A stretch of 64,000 bases of DNA from Rhizobium croatiense (GCF_019793465.1 NZ_JAILYJ010000005.1:281756-345755); one strand, 5' to 3'. Counted from the stretch's first letter, positions 16,417-25,815 are shown. Notes: generated from the letters alone by a model not told the origin. Made by a program: numbers and translations.

Positions 16417-17218
16417 TCTCAAGAGATCGCCGCTGCCCTTGAAGATCGCCGCCGCCGGCGGACTGCTCTTCCTGCACCTGCCGATCCTGCTGATCTTCGT
16501 CTATGCCTTCACGACGGAGGAAAAGAGCTATCAATGGCCGCCGCCGGGCCTGACGCTGCAGTGGTTCACGATAGCGTGGAACCGGCCGGACGTCTGGTCG
16601 GCGCTCGGTCTCTCCGTCCAGGTCGCCGTCATCGCCACCGCGATCGCGCTCGTCCTCGGCACGCTCTGCGCGGCAGCCGTCAGCCAGACGAAGTTCTTCG
16701 GCCGCGAGGCGATCTCGTTGCTGGTCATCCTGCCGATCGCCCTTCCCGGCATCATTACCGGCATTGCGCTGCGCTCCGCCTTCAGCCTGTTCGACATCCC
16801 GTTTTCGGTCTGGACCATCGTGCTCGGCCACGCCACCTTCTGCGTGGTCGTCGTCTACAACAATGCCGTCGCCCGCTTCCGCCGCACCTCCGGCTCGCTG
16901 ATCGAGGCCTCGATGGACCTCGGCGCCGACGGCTTCCAGACCTTCCGCCATGTCATCCTGCCGAATATCGGCACCGCCCTGCTTGCCGGCGGCATGCTCG
17001 CTTTCGCGCTGTCTTTCGACGAGGTCATCGTCACCACCTTCACCGGCGGCCAGCAATCGACCCTGCCGATCTGGATGCTCGAAGAACTCATCCGCCCGCG
17101 CCAGCGCCCGGTCACCAATGTGGTCGCCATGGTCGTGGTGCTCGTCACCTTCCTGCCGATCCTGGCAGCCTATTACCTCACCCGCGACGGCGACCAGATT
17201 GCCGGCGCCGGCAAATAA
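16406..17218 (+). CDS. ABC transporter permease, PotC type
   Basis: Second membrane subunit, 270 residues, with the EAA loop [25 protein letters not shown] near residue 165 and [13 protein letters not shown] just after, a stretch conserved in PotC-like proteins. It starts inside the end of the preceding permease gene. The aldehyde dehydrogenase gene starts 13 bp after its stop, so the operon continues. Confidence 0.94.
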   Translation: MRSDLKRSPLPLKIAAAGGLLFLHLPILLIFVYAFTTEEKSYQWPPPGLTLQWFTIAWNRPDVWSALGLSVQVAVIATAIALVLGTLCAAAVSQTKFFGREAISLLVILPIALPGIITGIALRSAFSLFDIPFSVWTIVLGHATFCVVVVYNNAVARFRRTSGSLIEASMDLGADGFQTFRHVILPNIGTALLAGGMLAFALSFDEVIVTTFTGGQQSTLPIWMLEELIRPRQRPVTNVVAMVVVLVTFLPILAAYYLTRDGDQIAGAGK

Positions 17219-17231
17219 CAGGGAGAACATC

Positions 17232-18659
17232 ATGGATACCCAAATGCTGATCGGTTCCCGCTTCGAAAAAGGCACGGAGACGGAAGAGCACATCCTGAAC
17301 CCCAAGACCGGCGAGACGGTGACCGACCTTCCCGAAGCCTCGCTGTCCCAGGTCGACGCCGCAGTCGATGCCGCCGAAAAAGCCTTCAAAAGCTGGTCGC
17401 AGACGACGCCGGGCGAACGCTCCGGCTACCTGCTGAAGATCGCCGACGCCATCGAGAAGGATGCCGCCGGCTTCGCCGCACTGGAGGCTTTGAATTGCGG
17501 CAAGCCGATCAAATCAGTGCTGAACGATGAAATCCCGGCGATCGTCGATTGTTATCGTTTCTTCGCCGGTGCCGTGCGCAACCTGCATGCACCGGCCGCG
17601 GGCGAATACCTGCCCGGCCACACCTCGATGATCCGCCGCGATCCGATCGGCGTCGTCGGCTCGATCGCGCCGTGGAACTATCCGCTGATGATGATGGCCT
17701 GGAAACTGGCGCCGGCGATCGCCGGCGGCAATACCGTCGTCTTCAAACCTTCGGAGCAGACGCCGCTGACGGCGTTGAAGATGGCGAGGTTGCTCTCCAA
17801 AATCCTGCCCGAAGGCGTCGTCAACGTCATCCTCGGCCGCGGCGAAAGCGTCGGCAACGCGCTGATCAATCACGCCAAGATCGGCATGGTCTCGATAACA
17901 GGCGATATCGCCACCGGCAAAAAGGTGTTGCAGGCCGCCGCCAAAACGGTCAAGCGCACCCATCTGGAACTCGGCGGCAAGGCGCCGGTTATCGTCTTCG
18001 ATGACGCCGATATCGATGCCGTCGTGTCAGGCATCCGCACCTTCGGCTATTACAATGCCGGACAGGATTGCACGGCCGCCTGCCGCATCTATGCCGACGC
18101 CAGGGTCTACGACAATTTCGTCGCCGATCTCTCCTCGGCCGTCGCAAGCATCCGCTTCAACCACGCCGACGATACCGAAAACGAAATCGGCCCGCTGATC
18201 TCCCGGCGCCAGCGCGATCGCGTCGAAAGCTTCGTCGCCCGCGCCTCCGAACACAAGCACATGGAGATCACCGCCGGCGGCAAGGTTTCCGGCGACAAGG
18301 GCTTCTTCTTCACCCCGACCGTCATTGCAGGCGCCGTGCAGGACGACGAGATCGTCCGCCGCGAGGTCTTCGGCCCGGTCGTCTCAGTCACCCGCTTTTC
18401 CGATGCCGACGATGCCGTCGCCTGGGCAAACGACAGCGATTACGGCCTGGCCTCCTCGGTCTGGACCAAGGATATCGGCCGCGGCATGAAGACCGCCGCC
18501 CGGCTGCAATATGGCTGCACCTGGATCAACACGCATTTCATGCTGGTCAACGAGATGCCGCATGGCGGTCTCAAACAGTCTGGCTACGGCAAGGACCTGT
18601 CGACCTATGCGCTGGAGGATTACACCGCCGTTCGCCACGTGATGATCAATCACGGCTAA
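17232..18659 (+). CDS. Aldehyde dehydrogenase, probably aminobutyraldehyde-type
   Basis: NAD-dependent cytoplasmic dehydrogenase of 475 residues. The cofactor region includes [20 protein letters not shown]. The catalytic Glu lies in LELGGKAP (about 247) and the catalytic Cys in GQDCTAA (about 280). Overall sequence resembles gamma-aminobutyraldehyde dehydrogenases. ATG 17232 has CAGGGAG upstream. Its place at the end of a polyamine-type ABC operon supports oxidation of 4-aminobutanal, from putrescine, to GABA. No aminotransferase or amine oxidase is encoded here. A betaine-aldehyde or succinate-semialdehyde specificity is possible. Confidence 0.9.
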   Translation: MDTQMLIGSRFEKGTETEEHILNPKTGETVTDLPEASLSQVDAAVDAAEKAFKSWSQTTPGERSGYLLKIADAIEKDAAGFAALEALNCGKPIKSVLNDEIPAIVDCYRFFAGAVRNLHAPAAGEYLPGHTSMIRRDPIGVVGSIAPWNYPLMMMAWKLAPAIAGGNTVVFKPSEQTPLTALKMARLLSKILPEGVVNVILGRGESVGNALINHAKIGMVSITGDIATGKKVLQAAAKTVKRTHLELGGKAPVIVFDDADIDAVVSGIRTFGYYNAGQDCTAACRIYADARVYDNFVADLSSAVASIRFNHADDTENEIGPLISRRQRDRVESFVARASEHKHMEITAGGKVSGDKGFFFTPTVIAGAVQDDEIVRREVFGPVVSVTRFSDADDAVAWANDSDYGLASSVWTKDIGRGMKTAARLQYGCTWINTHFMLVNEMPHGGLKQSGYGKDLSTYALEDYTAVRHVMINHG

Positions 18660-18915
18660 CGGCGCAAGGCAGGATCTGGGGAGGCTCGGGTGGTTTGGCT
18701 GTAAGCGCCGGCAACTGCCTGCCGTCGCGCCAGGCCATATCGGAGCGCAGCTTGGACGATGGTTGCCGGTGATTGATCATCGATCGGCAAATCACAGCCG
18801 GTGTACGCTTTGAAGTGAGCCGCGTTTCACCCCGAGGCAATGCGGTCCGATGCCAACGATCTGGAACAATTTCCCAGCTGCCGCGTCTTCTCACGCAAAA
18901 GCAAAGGATGACGCC

Positions 18916-19089
18916 ATGCTGAAATGGGCTTTGATATTTTTGGTGATTTCGATCATCGCCGGCTTCTTCGGATTTTCCGGTGTTTCCGCAGCCACGGCGA
19001 CCATCGCCCGCGTGCTCTTCGGCATCGCCCTGGTGATCTTCCTGATCTTCCTGGTCCTTGCACTGATGGCTGGACAGGCAGTTCTGTAA
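18916..19089 (+). CDS. DUF1328 small membrane protein
   Basis: Tiny protein of 57 residues, almost entirely two transmembrane helices ([20 protein letters not shown] and [20 protein letters not shown]), matching the YtjA/DUF1328 family. ATG 18916 has AAAGGA seven nt upstream. The family is widespread in proteobacteria and often stress-induced, but has no established activity. Upstream at 18863 a GGAAC-N16-CGTC stretch resembles a general stress (EcfG-type) promoter. The 256-bp gap before it holds nothing else that I can support. Confidence 0.85.
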   Translation: MLKWALIFLVISIIAGFFGFSGVSAATATIARVLFGIALVIFLIFLVLALMAGQAVL

Positions 19090-19185
19090 GTTGCGGCCAG
19101 CAGCATTTGGCAAGCCGCCGGCCTGAAGCCACGTCTCTCGCTCTCTATCCGGCCTTTCGATGGCAGCGGGGCAGGATTGCGCCTG

Positions 19186-19629
19186 CTATAACATCGCCCT
19201 TAGCCAGCGGTGCATACGGTCCGTCCGCTTTTTCAGCAGATGCCCGATCGATATCGATCCCGCGCCCGCAGCCACCAGCACGAACATGCCGCCGGCAATC
19301 GCCAGATCCTTCTCGAAATGCAGGAGCTCGTTCTGGCTCGCAAAGTTGGTGTGGAAGAGAAAGGCGGTTGCCAGACAAAAGAGCGCCAGCGCCAAGGCGC
19401 CGAGCCGGCTGAGGAACCCGGTCGCAACGCAAAGGCCGGCGCCGATCTGAAGGACGATAGTGGCAAAGGCGATCGGCGCCGAAAGACCCAGTTTTTCGAA
19501 GGTGTCTATGGTCGCGGCGGGATCGGCCGCAAGCGACAACCCCTCGTGCAGGAAGATCAGCGACAGCAGAAGCCTGCCCAGGAGAAGAATGAGATCGGCC
19601 GGTTGCAGCCGGCTTGAGGCGCTTTCCAT
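19186..19629 (-). CDS. DoxX-family membrane protein
   Basis: Four-helix inner-membrane protein of 147 residues. The family pattern LGRLLLSLIFLHEGLSLAAD near the N-terminus, followed by QIGAGLCVATGFLSRLGALA and FLFHTNF, identifies DoxX. Members have been linked to redox or thiol stress in some bacteria, but no activity is assured. It lies alone between DUF1328 (convergent) and DUF1345 (same strand, 109 bp upstream). Confidence 0.88.
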   Translation of the reverse strand: MESASSRLQPADLILLLGRLLLSLIFLHEGLSLAADPAATIDTFEKLGLSAPIAFATIVLQIGAGLCVATGFLSRLGALALALFCLATAFLFHTNFASQNELLHFEKDLAIAGGMFVLVAAGAGSISIGHLLKKRTDRMHRWLRAML

Positions 19630-19738
19630 CTTACCCTCCGGTCGAAAGGCGGCGATCGGCCAGCCGCTCTTGCTTCAGCTTCCCCGTCCATGCTGGGCCA
19701 GCCGGTTCTCCGATCCTCGCGGCCGCGGTGGCAGCGCA

Positions 19739-20425
19739 TTATAGCAGGCTTGCGCCAACATTGATCGCCAACGCCAGGATCGTCGTATTGAACAGGAAAG
19801 ACAGCACGGCATGCAGCAGCGTCAGCTTACGCATGCCGGTCGACCCGACTGCAACATCCGCCGTCTGCGCCGCAACTCCGATGGTGAAGGAGAAATAGAG
19901 GAAGTCCCAATAGCTGGGCTCTTCGATCCCGTCGGGAAACTTCAAGCCGCGCTCTTCGTCGGCCCCGCCATAGAAATAATGGGCGTAGTGAATGGTGAAG
20001 AGCGTGTGCAGAAAAACCCAGGAGATCAGGATCGTCAGCACGGCGCCGCCTGCCCGCGTGAGCGCGACGTCGGGTGTAGCCTCCTTGATCGAATGAAGCT
20101 CGAGGCCGATACCGGCGATGCTGGCAACGGCCGCGCCGATCGAAAGGGCCAAAAGGACCGTATCGGAAAAATCGAGATCCGCAGCGCGTTCGCGGATGCT
20201 TTCCACCGTCGCCTGCAGCATCTTGCGCCAGCTGAGCACGATGAACACGCCGGCGCTCGCATTCCATCCGAACAGGATGTTGCGGGCGCTGACCTCACGC
20301 GACGTCACCAGCAGAAAGACCGCCAGCCCGGCCAGGAAAGCGATGATGAAGCTTGCATGTCTTCGGAAAAATGTCACCAAAGAACTTGCCAGCTTCTCTT
20401 GCACTATCGTTGCCTCCGGCCGCAT
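19739..20425 (-). CDS. DUF1345 membrane protein
   Basis: Protein of 228 residues with about five transmembrane helices. It ends in the family-typical block SYWDFLYFSFTIGVAAQTADV (residues about 170-190), which resembles a pore-loop-like motif, then MRKLTLLHAVLSFLFNTTILALAIN. Function unknown. It begins just after the transaldolase terminator on the same strand and is probably transcribed separately. Confidence 0.88.
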   Translation of the reverse strand: MRPEATIVQEKLASSLVTFFRRHASFIIAFLAGLAVFLLVTSREVSARNILFGWNASAGVFIVLSWRKMLQATVESIRERAADLDFSDTVLLALSIGAAVASIAGIGLELHSIKEATPDVALTRAGGAVLTILISWVFLHTLFTIHYAHYFYGGADEERGLKFPDGIEEPSYWDFLYFSFTIGVAAQTADVAVGSTGMRKLTLLHAVLSFLFNTTILALAINVGASLL

Positions 20426-20445
20426 AGGCCGTTGATATCAGCACG

Positions 20446-20474
20446 AAAAAGGCGCAGAGGCCGGCCTCCGCGCC
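20446..20474 (-). terminator. Rho-independent terminator of the transaldolase gene
   Basis: Minus-strand stem GGCGC-GGAGGCC/GGCCTC-GCGCC type (two nested arms, 20451-20474) followed by a five-T run (20446-20450). It lies 22 bp after the tal stop codon. Confidence 0.85.
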
Positions 20475-20496
20475 TCCAATTGTTTGCGCACCTCGA

Positions 20497-21462
20497 TCAG
20501 GCGGCAGCGAGCTGCAGTTCCTTCTGCACCATGCTGCGCAACGTCGTCAGGTCCTTGGCGAAGGCACGGATGCCTTCGGCGAGCTTTTCCGTCGCCATCG
20601 CGTCTTCGTTCATCATCCAGCGGAAGGTCTTCTCGTCGACCGAAACCTTGGCGTCGGGCTTGCGGCTCTCGGGCGAGAGCTTGCGCTCCAGCTTGCCCTC
20701 ATCCTTGGAAAGTTCGTCAAGCAGCGCCGGGCTGATGGTCAGCCGGTCGCAGCCGGCAAGGGCTTCGATTTCGCCGGCATTGCGGAAGGAGGCGCCCATG
20801 ACGATCGTCTTGATGTCGTTCGCCTTGTAATAGTTATAGATATCACGCACGGAGATGACGCCCGGATCTTCCTCGGCGGTGTAATCCTTGCCGGTCGATT
20901 TCTTGTACCAGTCGAGAATGCGGCCGACGAAGGGCGAGATCAGGAACACTTTGGCATCGGCGCAGGCGATCGCCTGGACCTTGCTGAAGAGAAGCGTCAG
21001 GTTGCAGTCGATGCCCTCCTTCTGCAGCACTTCGGCGGCGCGGATGCCCTCCCAGGTGGACGCGAGCTTGATAAGAATGCGGTCCCGTTCGATGCCGCGA
21101 TCCTTATAGGCAGCAATGATCGAGCGCGCCTTGGCAAGCGAAGCCTCGGTGTCGAAGGACAGGTCGGCATCGACCTCGGTCGAGACCCGGCCGGGGACAA
21201 GCTTTACCAGCGCAGCGCCAACCGAGATTGCGAGGCGATCGGCGACGGCGGAGGAGACGGCTTCAGGATTGCCGCCCTGCGACTTGCCCCAGGCGACGGC
21301 TTCCTTGATGGCATCGGCAAACATCGGTGTGCCGAGCGCCTTCAGCACGATGCTCGGATTCGTCGTGCAATCGACTGGCTTCAGGCGCGCGACCGCCTCG
21401 ATGTCGCCGGTATCGGCGACGACGGTGGTGATCTCGCGGAGTTGGTCAAGCTTGGATGTCAT
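20497..21462 (-). CDS. tal: Transaldolase
   Basis: Pentose phosphate pathway enzyme of 321 residues that moves a dihydroxyacetone unit between sedoheptulose 7-phosphate and glyceraldehyde 3-phosphate. The catalytic Schiff-base lysine is K132 in [11 protein letters not shown], the same position as in E. coli TalB, and the N-terminal [11 protein letters not shown] block is intact. Length and sequence place it in the long TalB class. The start is ATG 21462 ([10 protein letters not shown]), with AGGA ten nt upstream. It is monocistronic with its own terminator. Confidence 0.96.
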   Translation of the reverse strand: MTSKLDQLREITTVVADTGDIEAVARLKPVDCTTNPSIVLKALGTPMFADAIKEAVAWGKSQGGNPEAVSSAVADRLAISVGAALVKLVPGRVSTEVDADLSFDTEASLAKARSIIAAYKDRGIERDRILIKLASTWEGIRAAEVLQKEGIDCNLTLLFSKVQAIACADAKVFLISPFVGRILDWYKKSTGKDYTAEEDPGVISVRDIYNYYKANDIKTIVMGASFRNAGEIEALAGCDRLTISPALLDELSKDEGKLERKLSPESRKPDAKVSVDEKTFRWMMNEDAMATEKLAEGIRAFAKDLTTLRSMVQKELQLAAA

Positions 21463-21883
21463 GATCAATAATCCTTGTTGAACTTGGGCTGCGACCGGCG
21501 CGAGTTCCGCCCGGCAAAGGTGATCTACCGACAGGTTGTCGGCATGCTGCAGGCGAAAATGCGCACATCCGTCACGGATGATTCATAAACGTGAAGGACA
21601 GTGGCCATGTTCCCGCGGACAAACCGCACGCCGAACGCGAGCGATGTCGCCTGCGGCTGGAAGGCCGGTCGTGACTTTCGGCATGCCCGCACTATGTCCT
21701 CCTCGGACGGACAGAACGACTTCGTGTCGCCGGGACTATCGCCATTCGCCCGAGGAAAAGTCAAGGACATTTGTGCATTTCAATTGACATAAGTGTCACA
21801 CCCGTCATTATCCCGGCAACAAACGCGCCGCGACAGCCGTTCATTCCTGATGGGATTTAGGGCAGGACTCGGCTGGAGGACAT
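21463..21883. other. 421-bp gap between tal and the SorC-type regulator
   Basis: No gene is supported; the short open frames inside lack convincing starts and family features. Near the right end is TGACA-taag-TGTCA (21785-21798), a 14-bp inverted repeat about 85 bp upstream of the regulator start that could be its operator. Divergent promoters for both genes must lie in this stretch. Confidence 0.6.
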
Positions 21884-22909
21884 GTGGTCAAGCTCAAACG
21901 CGGAACGCATACAGCCTATTCGGAGGCATCCTCGCTGCGGCTGCGGGCCGCGTGGCTCTATTACAACGAGGGCCTGACTCAGAAGGATGTCGCCGAACAG
22001 CTCGGTATCAGCCGCACCACCGTCATCCGGCTGCTCGACGAGGCGATGAAGCGCAGCGAAGTCCAGATCTGGATCAACGATTCGATCGGCGATTGCGTCG
22101 AGCTTTCCGTGAAGCTGGAGCGCGCCTACGGCCTCGACGAGGCGATCGTCGTGCCGGCGCCGGTCCATGGCGACGTCGCCTCGCTGGCAAAGAATGTCGG
22201 CCTGGCGCTTGGCCAGTTCCTTTCCGAGGCCATCCCGGACGACTATACGATCGGCGTCGGCTGGGGCCGCACGATGACCGCCTCGCTGTCGAGCTTCCGG
22301 CCACCGCGCCGCGCCAATTGCAAGGTCGTGTCGCTGCTCGGCGGCATCGTCGCCGTCCACCAGACGAACCCGATCGATTACACGTGGCGGCTGGCAAATC
22401 AGCTTGGCGCCGAATGCTATATGTTCCTGGCGCCGCTTCTGGTCGATTCCGTAGAAACCAAACGCAATCTCATCGAGAAGTGCGGCTTGGACACGATCTA
22501 CCGTCTCGCCGAGAATCTTGATCTGGCGATCGTCAGCTGCGGCGATATCGGTCCTCATTCGACTTCGCTGTCGGAAGGCTGGATATCGAAGGCCGAACTG
22601 CAGGAACTGATCGACGCCGGCTGCGTCTGCGACACCATGTTCAACTTCCTCGACAGAGATGGCAATTCGGTCGACCACTCAATCAATCGTCGGGTGATGT
22701 CCGTCGATCTCGACACGCTGAAGGAAGCCAAGCACATCGTGCTTTCCTCCGGCGGCGCCCATCGTGCCGTCGCCATCCGCGCCACGATCAAGCGCATCGG
22801 CTGCAATACGCTGATCACCGACGAAAGCGCGGCGCGGGCGCTGCTGGAATTGGCTGAGACATCACCGTCAGCCTCTTCTCCTCAGCGGAGAGAAATACCG
22901 GAGCGATAG
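21884..22909 (+). CDS. SorC/DeoR-type sugar-binding transcriptional regulator
   Basis: Regulator of 341 residues with an N-terminal helix-turn-helix (LTQKDVAEQLGISRTTVIRL, about 30-50) and a SorC sugar-binding domain (GVGWGRTM near 125, TDESAARALLEL at the end). Start is GTG 21884 preceded by GGAGG. The last 15 or so residues (PSASSPQRREIPER) are encoded by a fragment resembling the CTTCTCCCC/GGGGAGAAG intergenic repeat. The true domain probably ends at ALLELAE and the tail was acquired. The target operon is not adjacent; the only divergent gene is transaldolase, so control of tal is possible. Confidence 0.9.
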   Translation: MVKLKRGTHTAYSEASSLRLRAAWLYYNEGLTQKDVAEQLGISRTTVIRLLDEAMKRSEVQIWINDSIGDCVELSVKLERAYGLDEAIVVPAPVHGDVASLAKNVGLALGQFLSEAIPDDYTIGVGWGRTMTASLSSFRPPRRANCKVVSLLGGIVAVHQTNPIDYTWRLANQLGAECYMFLAPLLVDSVETKRNLIEKCGLDTIYRLAENLDLAIVSCGDIGPHSTSLSEGWISKAELQELIDAGCVCDTMFNFLDRDGNSVDHSINRRVMSVDLDTLKEAKHIVLSSGGAHRAVAIRATIKRIGCNTLITDESAARALLELAETSPSASSPQRREIPER

Positions 22910-22957
22910 CGCGGCAATGCGGGGTGGGCGGCAGCGGCGAACGACCCGCCGCTCTCC

Positions 22958-23830
22958 TCAGGCGTGCGCCGATTCCCAGCCGAGCATGGCCCGCTTGCGG
23001 GTCAGGCCCCAATGATATCCGGTCAATGCTCCGTTCTTGCCAAGCGCGCGATGGCAGGGCACGACGAAGGAAATCGGATTGACCCCGACGGCAGCCCCGA
23101 CAGCGCGCATGGCGGTCGGCCGGCCGATGTCCCTGGCGATATCGCTATAGGTCACGGCCTTGCCGAACGGGATCTTCAGCAGGCTCTGCCAGACGCTGAC
23201 CTGGAAATCGGTTCCGATCAGGACGACCCGCAACGGCTGGTCCGACGTCCAGCGGCCCGGCTGGAAGATGCGCTCGGCATAGGGAGCCGTCGCCTGCCGG
23301 TCGTCGATGTATTCAGCATTCGGCCAACGGCAGGTCATGTCTTCCAGGCAGGCCTTTTCGTCGCCGCTGTCGCTGAAGGCAAGGCCGGCGAGGCCGCGAT
23401 CCGTGACCATGACGAGAGCCGCACCGAAGGGACAACTGTGGAAGCCGTAGCGGATCGTTAGGCCGCCGCCCTTCGCCTTCCATTCGCCCGGAGACATCGC
23501 CTCATGGGTGACAAAGAGATCGTGCAGGCGGCTCGGGCCGGAAAGCCCGACCTCGATGGAAGTTTCGAGCAAGGGCATCTCTTCCTTGCGCAGCAGCCGC
23601 TTGGCGTGGTCGAGCGTGACGGCTTGCAGAAAGGCCTTGGGAGAGAGGCCGGCCCAGCGGGTGAAGGTCTTCTGAAGCTGCGTTGGGGACTGATTCAGCC
23701 GCGCCGCGATCGCTTCCAGCGAGGGCTGGTCGCGATATTCTTCGCTGATGAGTTCGATGACCCGACGGACGGTATCGTAGTCGGGGCCGCCGGGGGTGAT
23801 ATCTGTGTCGAGCTTCGCGATCATATTCAT
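22958..23830 (-). CDS. Ada-like protein: AraC-type HTH fused to methylguanine-DNA methyltransferase
   Basis: DNA repair/regulatory protein of 290 residues. An AraC helix-turn-helix domain occupies about 20-120. The O6-alkylguanine-DNA alkyltransferase domain covers about 125-290, with the acceptor cysteine C259 in VVPCHR and the preceding asparagine hinge NPISF. The N-terminal zinc/phosphotriester module of E. coli Ada is absent, because the protein starts directly before the HTH. Whether it can act as an adaptive-response sensor is therefore unclear. Start is ATG 23830. It has no operon partner. Confidence 0.93.
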   Translation of the reverse strand: MNMIAKLDTDITPGGPDYDTVRRVIELISEEYRDQPSLEAIAARLNQSPTQLQKTFTRWAGLSPKAFLQAVTLDHAKRLLRKEEMPLLETSIEVGLSGPSRLHDLFVTHEAMSPGEWKAKGGGLTIRYGFHSCPFGAALVMVTDRGLAGLAFSDSGDEKACLEDMTCRWPNAEYIDDRQATAPYAERIFQPGRWTSDQPLRVVLIGTDFQVSVWQSLLKIPFGKAVTYSDIARDIGRPTAMRAVGAAVGVNPISFVVPCHRALGKNGALTGYHWGLTRKRAMLGWESAHA

Positions 23831-23908
23831 CGTTTTTCTCCTTTAGACAGGAGATAATCAAGGGCGGACGGCCAAACCACCCGATTCTTGCGCCTCCGGC
23901 GGATCGGC

Positions 23909-24406
23909 TCAGAGACGCTGCTTGACCGTGGCGAGCGCCCCTTTGAAAGCCTTGGCAAAACTCTCGCGGTCATCAGGGTTCAGGAAGGAGCCGACATCCG
24001 TGCGCCGGCCCTCGCCGAAAATCTGCATGGAGAGGATGCCGATTTCCTGATGCCGGCGGACGAGGAACCGCGCCCAGAACGGGTTGAAATGATGTTCCAC
24101 CATCCGCCCCGACGGCGCAAACTTGCGCACCGAAACATCCGTGCGCGACACCGTGACTTCCTCGCGCGCCCTTCCGGAGCGGTAGCTCAGCCAGAAAGCA
24201 CCGTAAAGCAGGAGGAAATCCAGCCCGAAGAAGAAGCCGATCGGCCAGGCGCCGGTCACGGTGAAGAACATGCCGTAGAGAAAGCAGACGGCGCCCGACA
24301 AAATGAGCAGCACCTTGAAGCCCTTGCGCCCGAGCGATCGGTGGGGAAAGAGTTCGGCTGCGAAAACAGGCTTTTCGTTGAAGCTGTCGGCGTTGCTTTC
24401 CATCAT
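23909..24406 (-). CDS. DUF2244 integral membrane protein
   Basis: Protein of 165 residues with two helices (KVLLILSGAVCFLYGMFFTV and WPIGFFFGLDFLLLYGAFWL). A beta-rich cytoplasmic part follows, containing RSGRAREEVTVSRTDVSVRK, the DUF2244 pattern. No activity is known. Adjacent ATGs at 24406 and 24403 are both possible. It is head-to-head with nth, only 22 bp apart, so the promoters must overlap coding sequence. Confidence 0.85.
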   Translation of the reverse strand: MMESNADSFNEKPVFAAELFPHRSLGRKGFKVLLILSGAVCFLYGMFFTVTGAWPIGFFFGLDFLLLYGAFWLSYRSGRAREEVTVSRTDVSVRKFAPSGRMVEHHFNPFWARFLVRRHQEIGILSMQIFGEGRRTDVGSFLNPDDRESFAKAFKGALATVKQRL

Positions 24407-24428
24407 GGCCGTTGAGTATAGATTCTCC

Positions 24429-25211
24429 ATGGCGAATCCGAAACTCAAATCCGTTGGCAAACCGTCCCAAAACTCGAATGGCATCACCCGCCGCAAACCG
24501 GCAGCGGCGGTGAAAACCGCCTATTCCGTGGCTGAGCGCGAGGAGATCTTCCGCCGTTTCTCGGTGCAGCGGCCGGAACCGAGGGGCGAACTCGAGCATA
24601 CCAACCCCTTCACTCTCGTCGTCGCCGTGGCGCTTTCCGCCCAAGCCACCGACGCCGGGGTCAACAAGGCGACGCGAGCGCTCTTCAAGGTCGCCGACAC
24701 GCCGCAGAAAATGCTCGATCTCGGCGAGGAGAAGGTCCGCGATTACATTAAAACGATCGGCCTTTATCGCAACAAAGCAAAGAACGTCATCGCGCTTTCC
24801 CAGATGCTGGTCGACGAATTCGCGGGCAAAGTACCGGAAACGCGCGAGGAACTGGTCCGCCTGCCGGGCGTCGGGCGCAAGACCGCCAATGTCGTACTGT
24901 CCATGGCCTTCGGCCAGGCGACGATGGCGGTCGACACTCACATTTTCCGCATCGCCAACCGCATCAGGTTGGCCCCCGGCAAGACGCCCGACGAGGTCGA
25001 GGCGCGGCTGATGAAGGTGGTTCCGAGACACTACCTCTATCACGCCCATCACTGGCTGATCCTGCACGGCCGCTACACCTGCAAGGCACGCCGCCCCGAA
25101 TGCGAGCGCTGCGTCATCGCCGACATCTGCAAATCGCCGGACAAAAGTTGGGATATTCCGGCGCCGCTCGTCGAGCTACCGCCGCAGGTGATCGGCGAGG
25201 CCGTCGAGTAA
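24429..25211 (+). CDS. nth: Endonuclease III
   Basis: Base-excision repair glycosylase/AP lyase of 260 residues acting on oxidised pyrimidines. The helix-hairpin-helix LPGVGRKTANVV carries catalytic K151, and catalytic D169 lies in MAVDTHIFR. The iron-sulfur cluster cysteines keep the C-x6-C-x2-C-x5-C spacing (from CKARRPEC). An N-terminal extension of about 30 basic residues precedes the core. Start ATG 24429 is chosen for fit with the family. The 3' end overlaps the end of the convergent tetR gene by 36 bp. Confidence 0.95.
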   Translation: MANPKLKSVGKPSQNSNGITRRKPAAAVKTAYSVAEREEIFRRFSVQRPEPRGELEHTNPFTLVVAVALSAQATDAGVNKATRALFKVADTPQKMLDLGEEKVRDYIKTIGLYRNKAKNVIALSQMLVDEFAGKVPETREELVRLPGVGRKTANVVLSMAFGQATMAVDTHIFRIANRIRLAPGKTPDEVEARLMKVVPRHYLYHAHHWLILHGRYTCKARRPECERCVIADICKSPDKSWDIPAPLVELPPQVIGEAVE

Positions 25212-25754
25212 GACGGCGATCGCCCGCTCGTAATCCCGCCTGTCCCCGCCGGCGTCGATCGCGATCGCGGCGCGGTCGAAAGCTGCCGACAGCAGTGATG
25301 TCAGCGGGTCGAGCAAGGCGCCTGCCTCCGGCAGAAACGCCGCAAGTCCTTCCCGCAAACTCGCCTCCGCATTTTCCGCATCCAGTGCGGCGACCACCGG
25401 CGATCCGAGAACGGCAGGCGCTTCCATCAACAGCAGCTGTGTTCGCCCTGGCTGCGCCATCGCGGCGAAATAGGCCGAAGCGCCGGCGATCAGTGCAGCC
25501 CGCTGTCCTTGTTTCGGCGCCGAAGACGCCTCGATCGCCTTGGCCACATCCTGGGCCTCGCACGCGATCACCGCCTGGAACAGTGCCTTCTTGTCCTCGA
25601 AATGATGGTAGAGCGCCCCGCGCGTCACCCCTGCCGCCGCGACGATCTCCGGCGTCGCCGTTTCGGCATAACCTTTCTCGACGAAGATACGCCGCCCGGC
25701 GTCGATCAGCGCCTGCCTTGTCTGTTCGGTTCTCTCGCGATTGCTGCGGCTCAT
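25176..25754 (-). CDS. TetR-family repressor divergent from a VOC protein
   Basis: Regulator of 192 residues with the TetR HTH at about 10-55 (GVTRGALYHHFEDKKALFQA). It is divergent from the VOC-domain gene, with two related ACATACA-type palindromes in the 80-bp gap. It very likely represses that gene and itself. Its 3' end overlaps nth on the opposite strand by 36 bp. Confidence 0.92.
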   Translation of the reverse strand: MSRSNRERTEQTRQALIDAGRRIFVEKGYAETATPEIVAAAGVTRGALYHHFEDKKALFQAVIACEAQDVAKAIEASSAPKQGQRAALIAGASAYFAAMAQPGRTQLLLMEAPAVLGSPVVAALDAENAEASLREGLAAFLPEAGALLDPLTSLLSAAFDRAAIAIDAGGDRRDYERAIAVLLDGLADHLRR

Positions 25755-25765
25755 ACCGTCTATTT

Positions 25766-25786
25766 ACATACAAACTGCATGTATGT
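25766..25786. promoter_or_regulatory. Operator candidate 1 for the TetR/VOC pair
   Basis: ACATACA-N7-TGTATGT, twelve bp upstream of the tetR start codon. The half-site matches the second palindrome at 25799-25815. Confidence 0.72.
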
Positions 25787-25798
25787 TAATACAAAAAA

Positions 25799-25815
25799 AC
25801 ATACAGACTGTATGT
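25799..25815. promoter_or_regulatory. Operator candidate 2 for the TetR/VOC pair
   Basis: Perfect palindrome ACATACAG-a-CTGTATGT, 19 bp upstream of the VOC gene start. It shares the ACATACA half-site with the first operator candidate. Confidence 0.75.

Noticed and set aside
21536..21787. Small open frames in the tal-SorC gap.
   Set aside because: No convincing ribosome binding site or family feature, and the stretch must contain two promoters.
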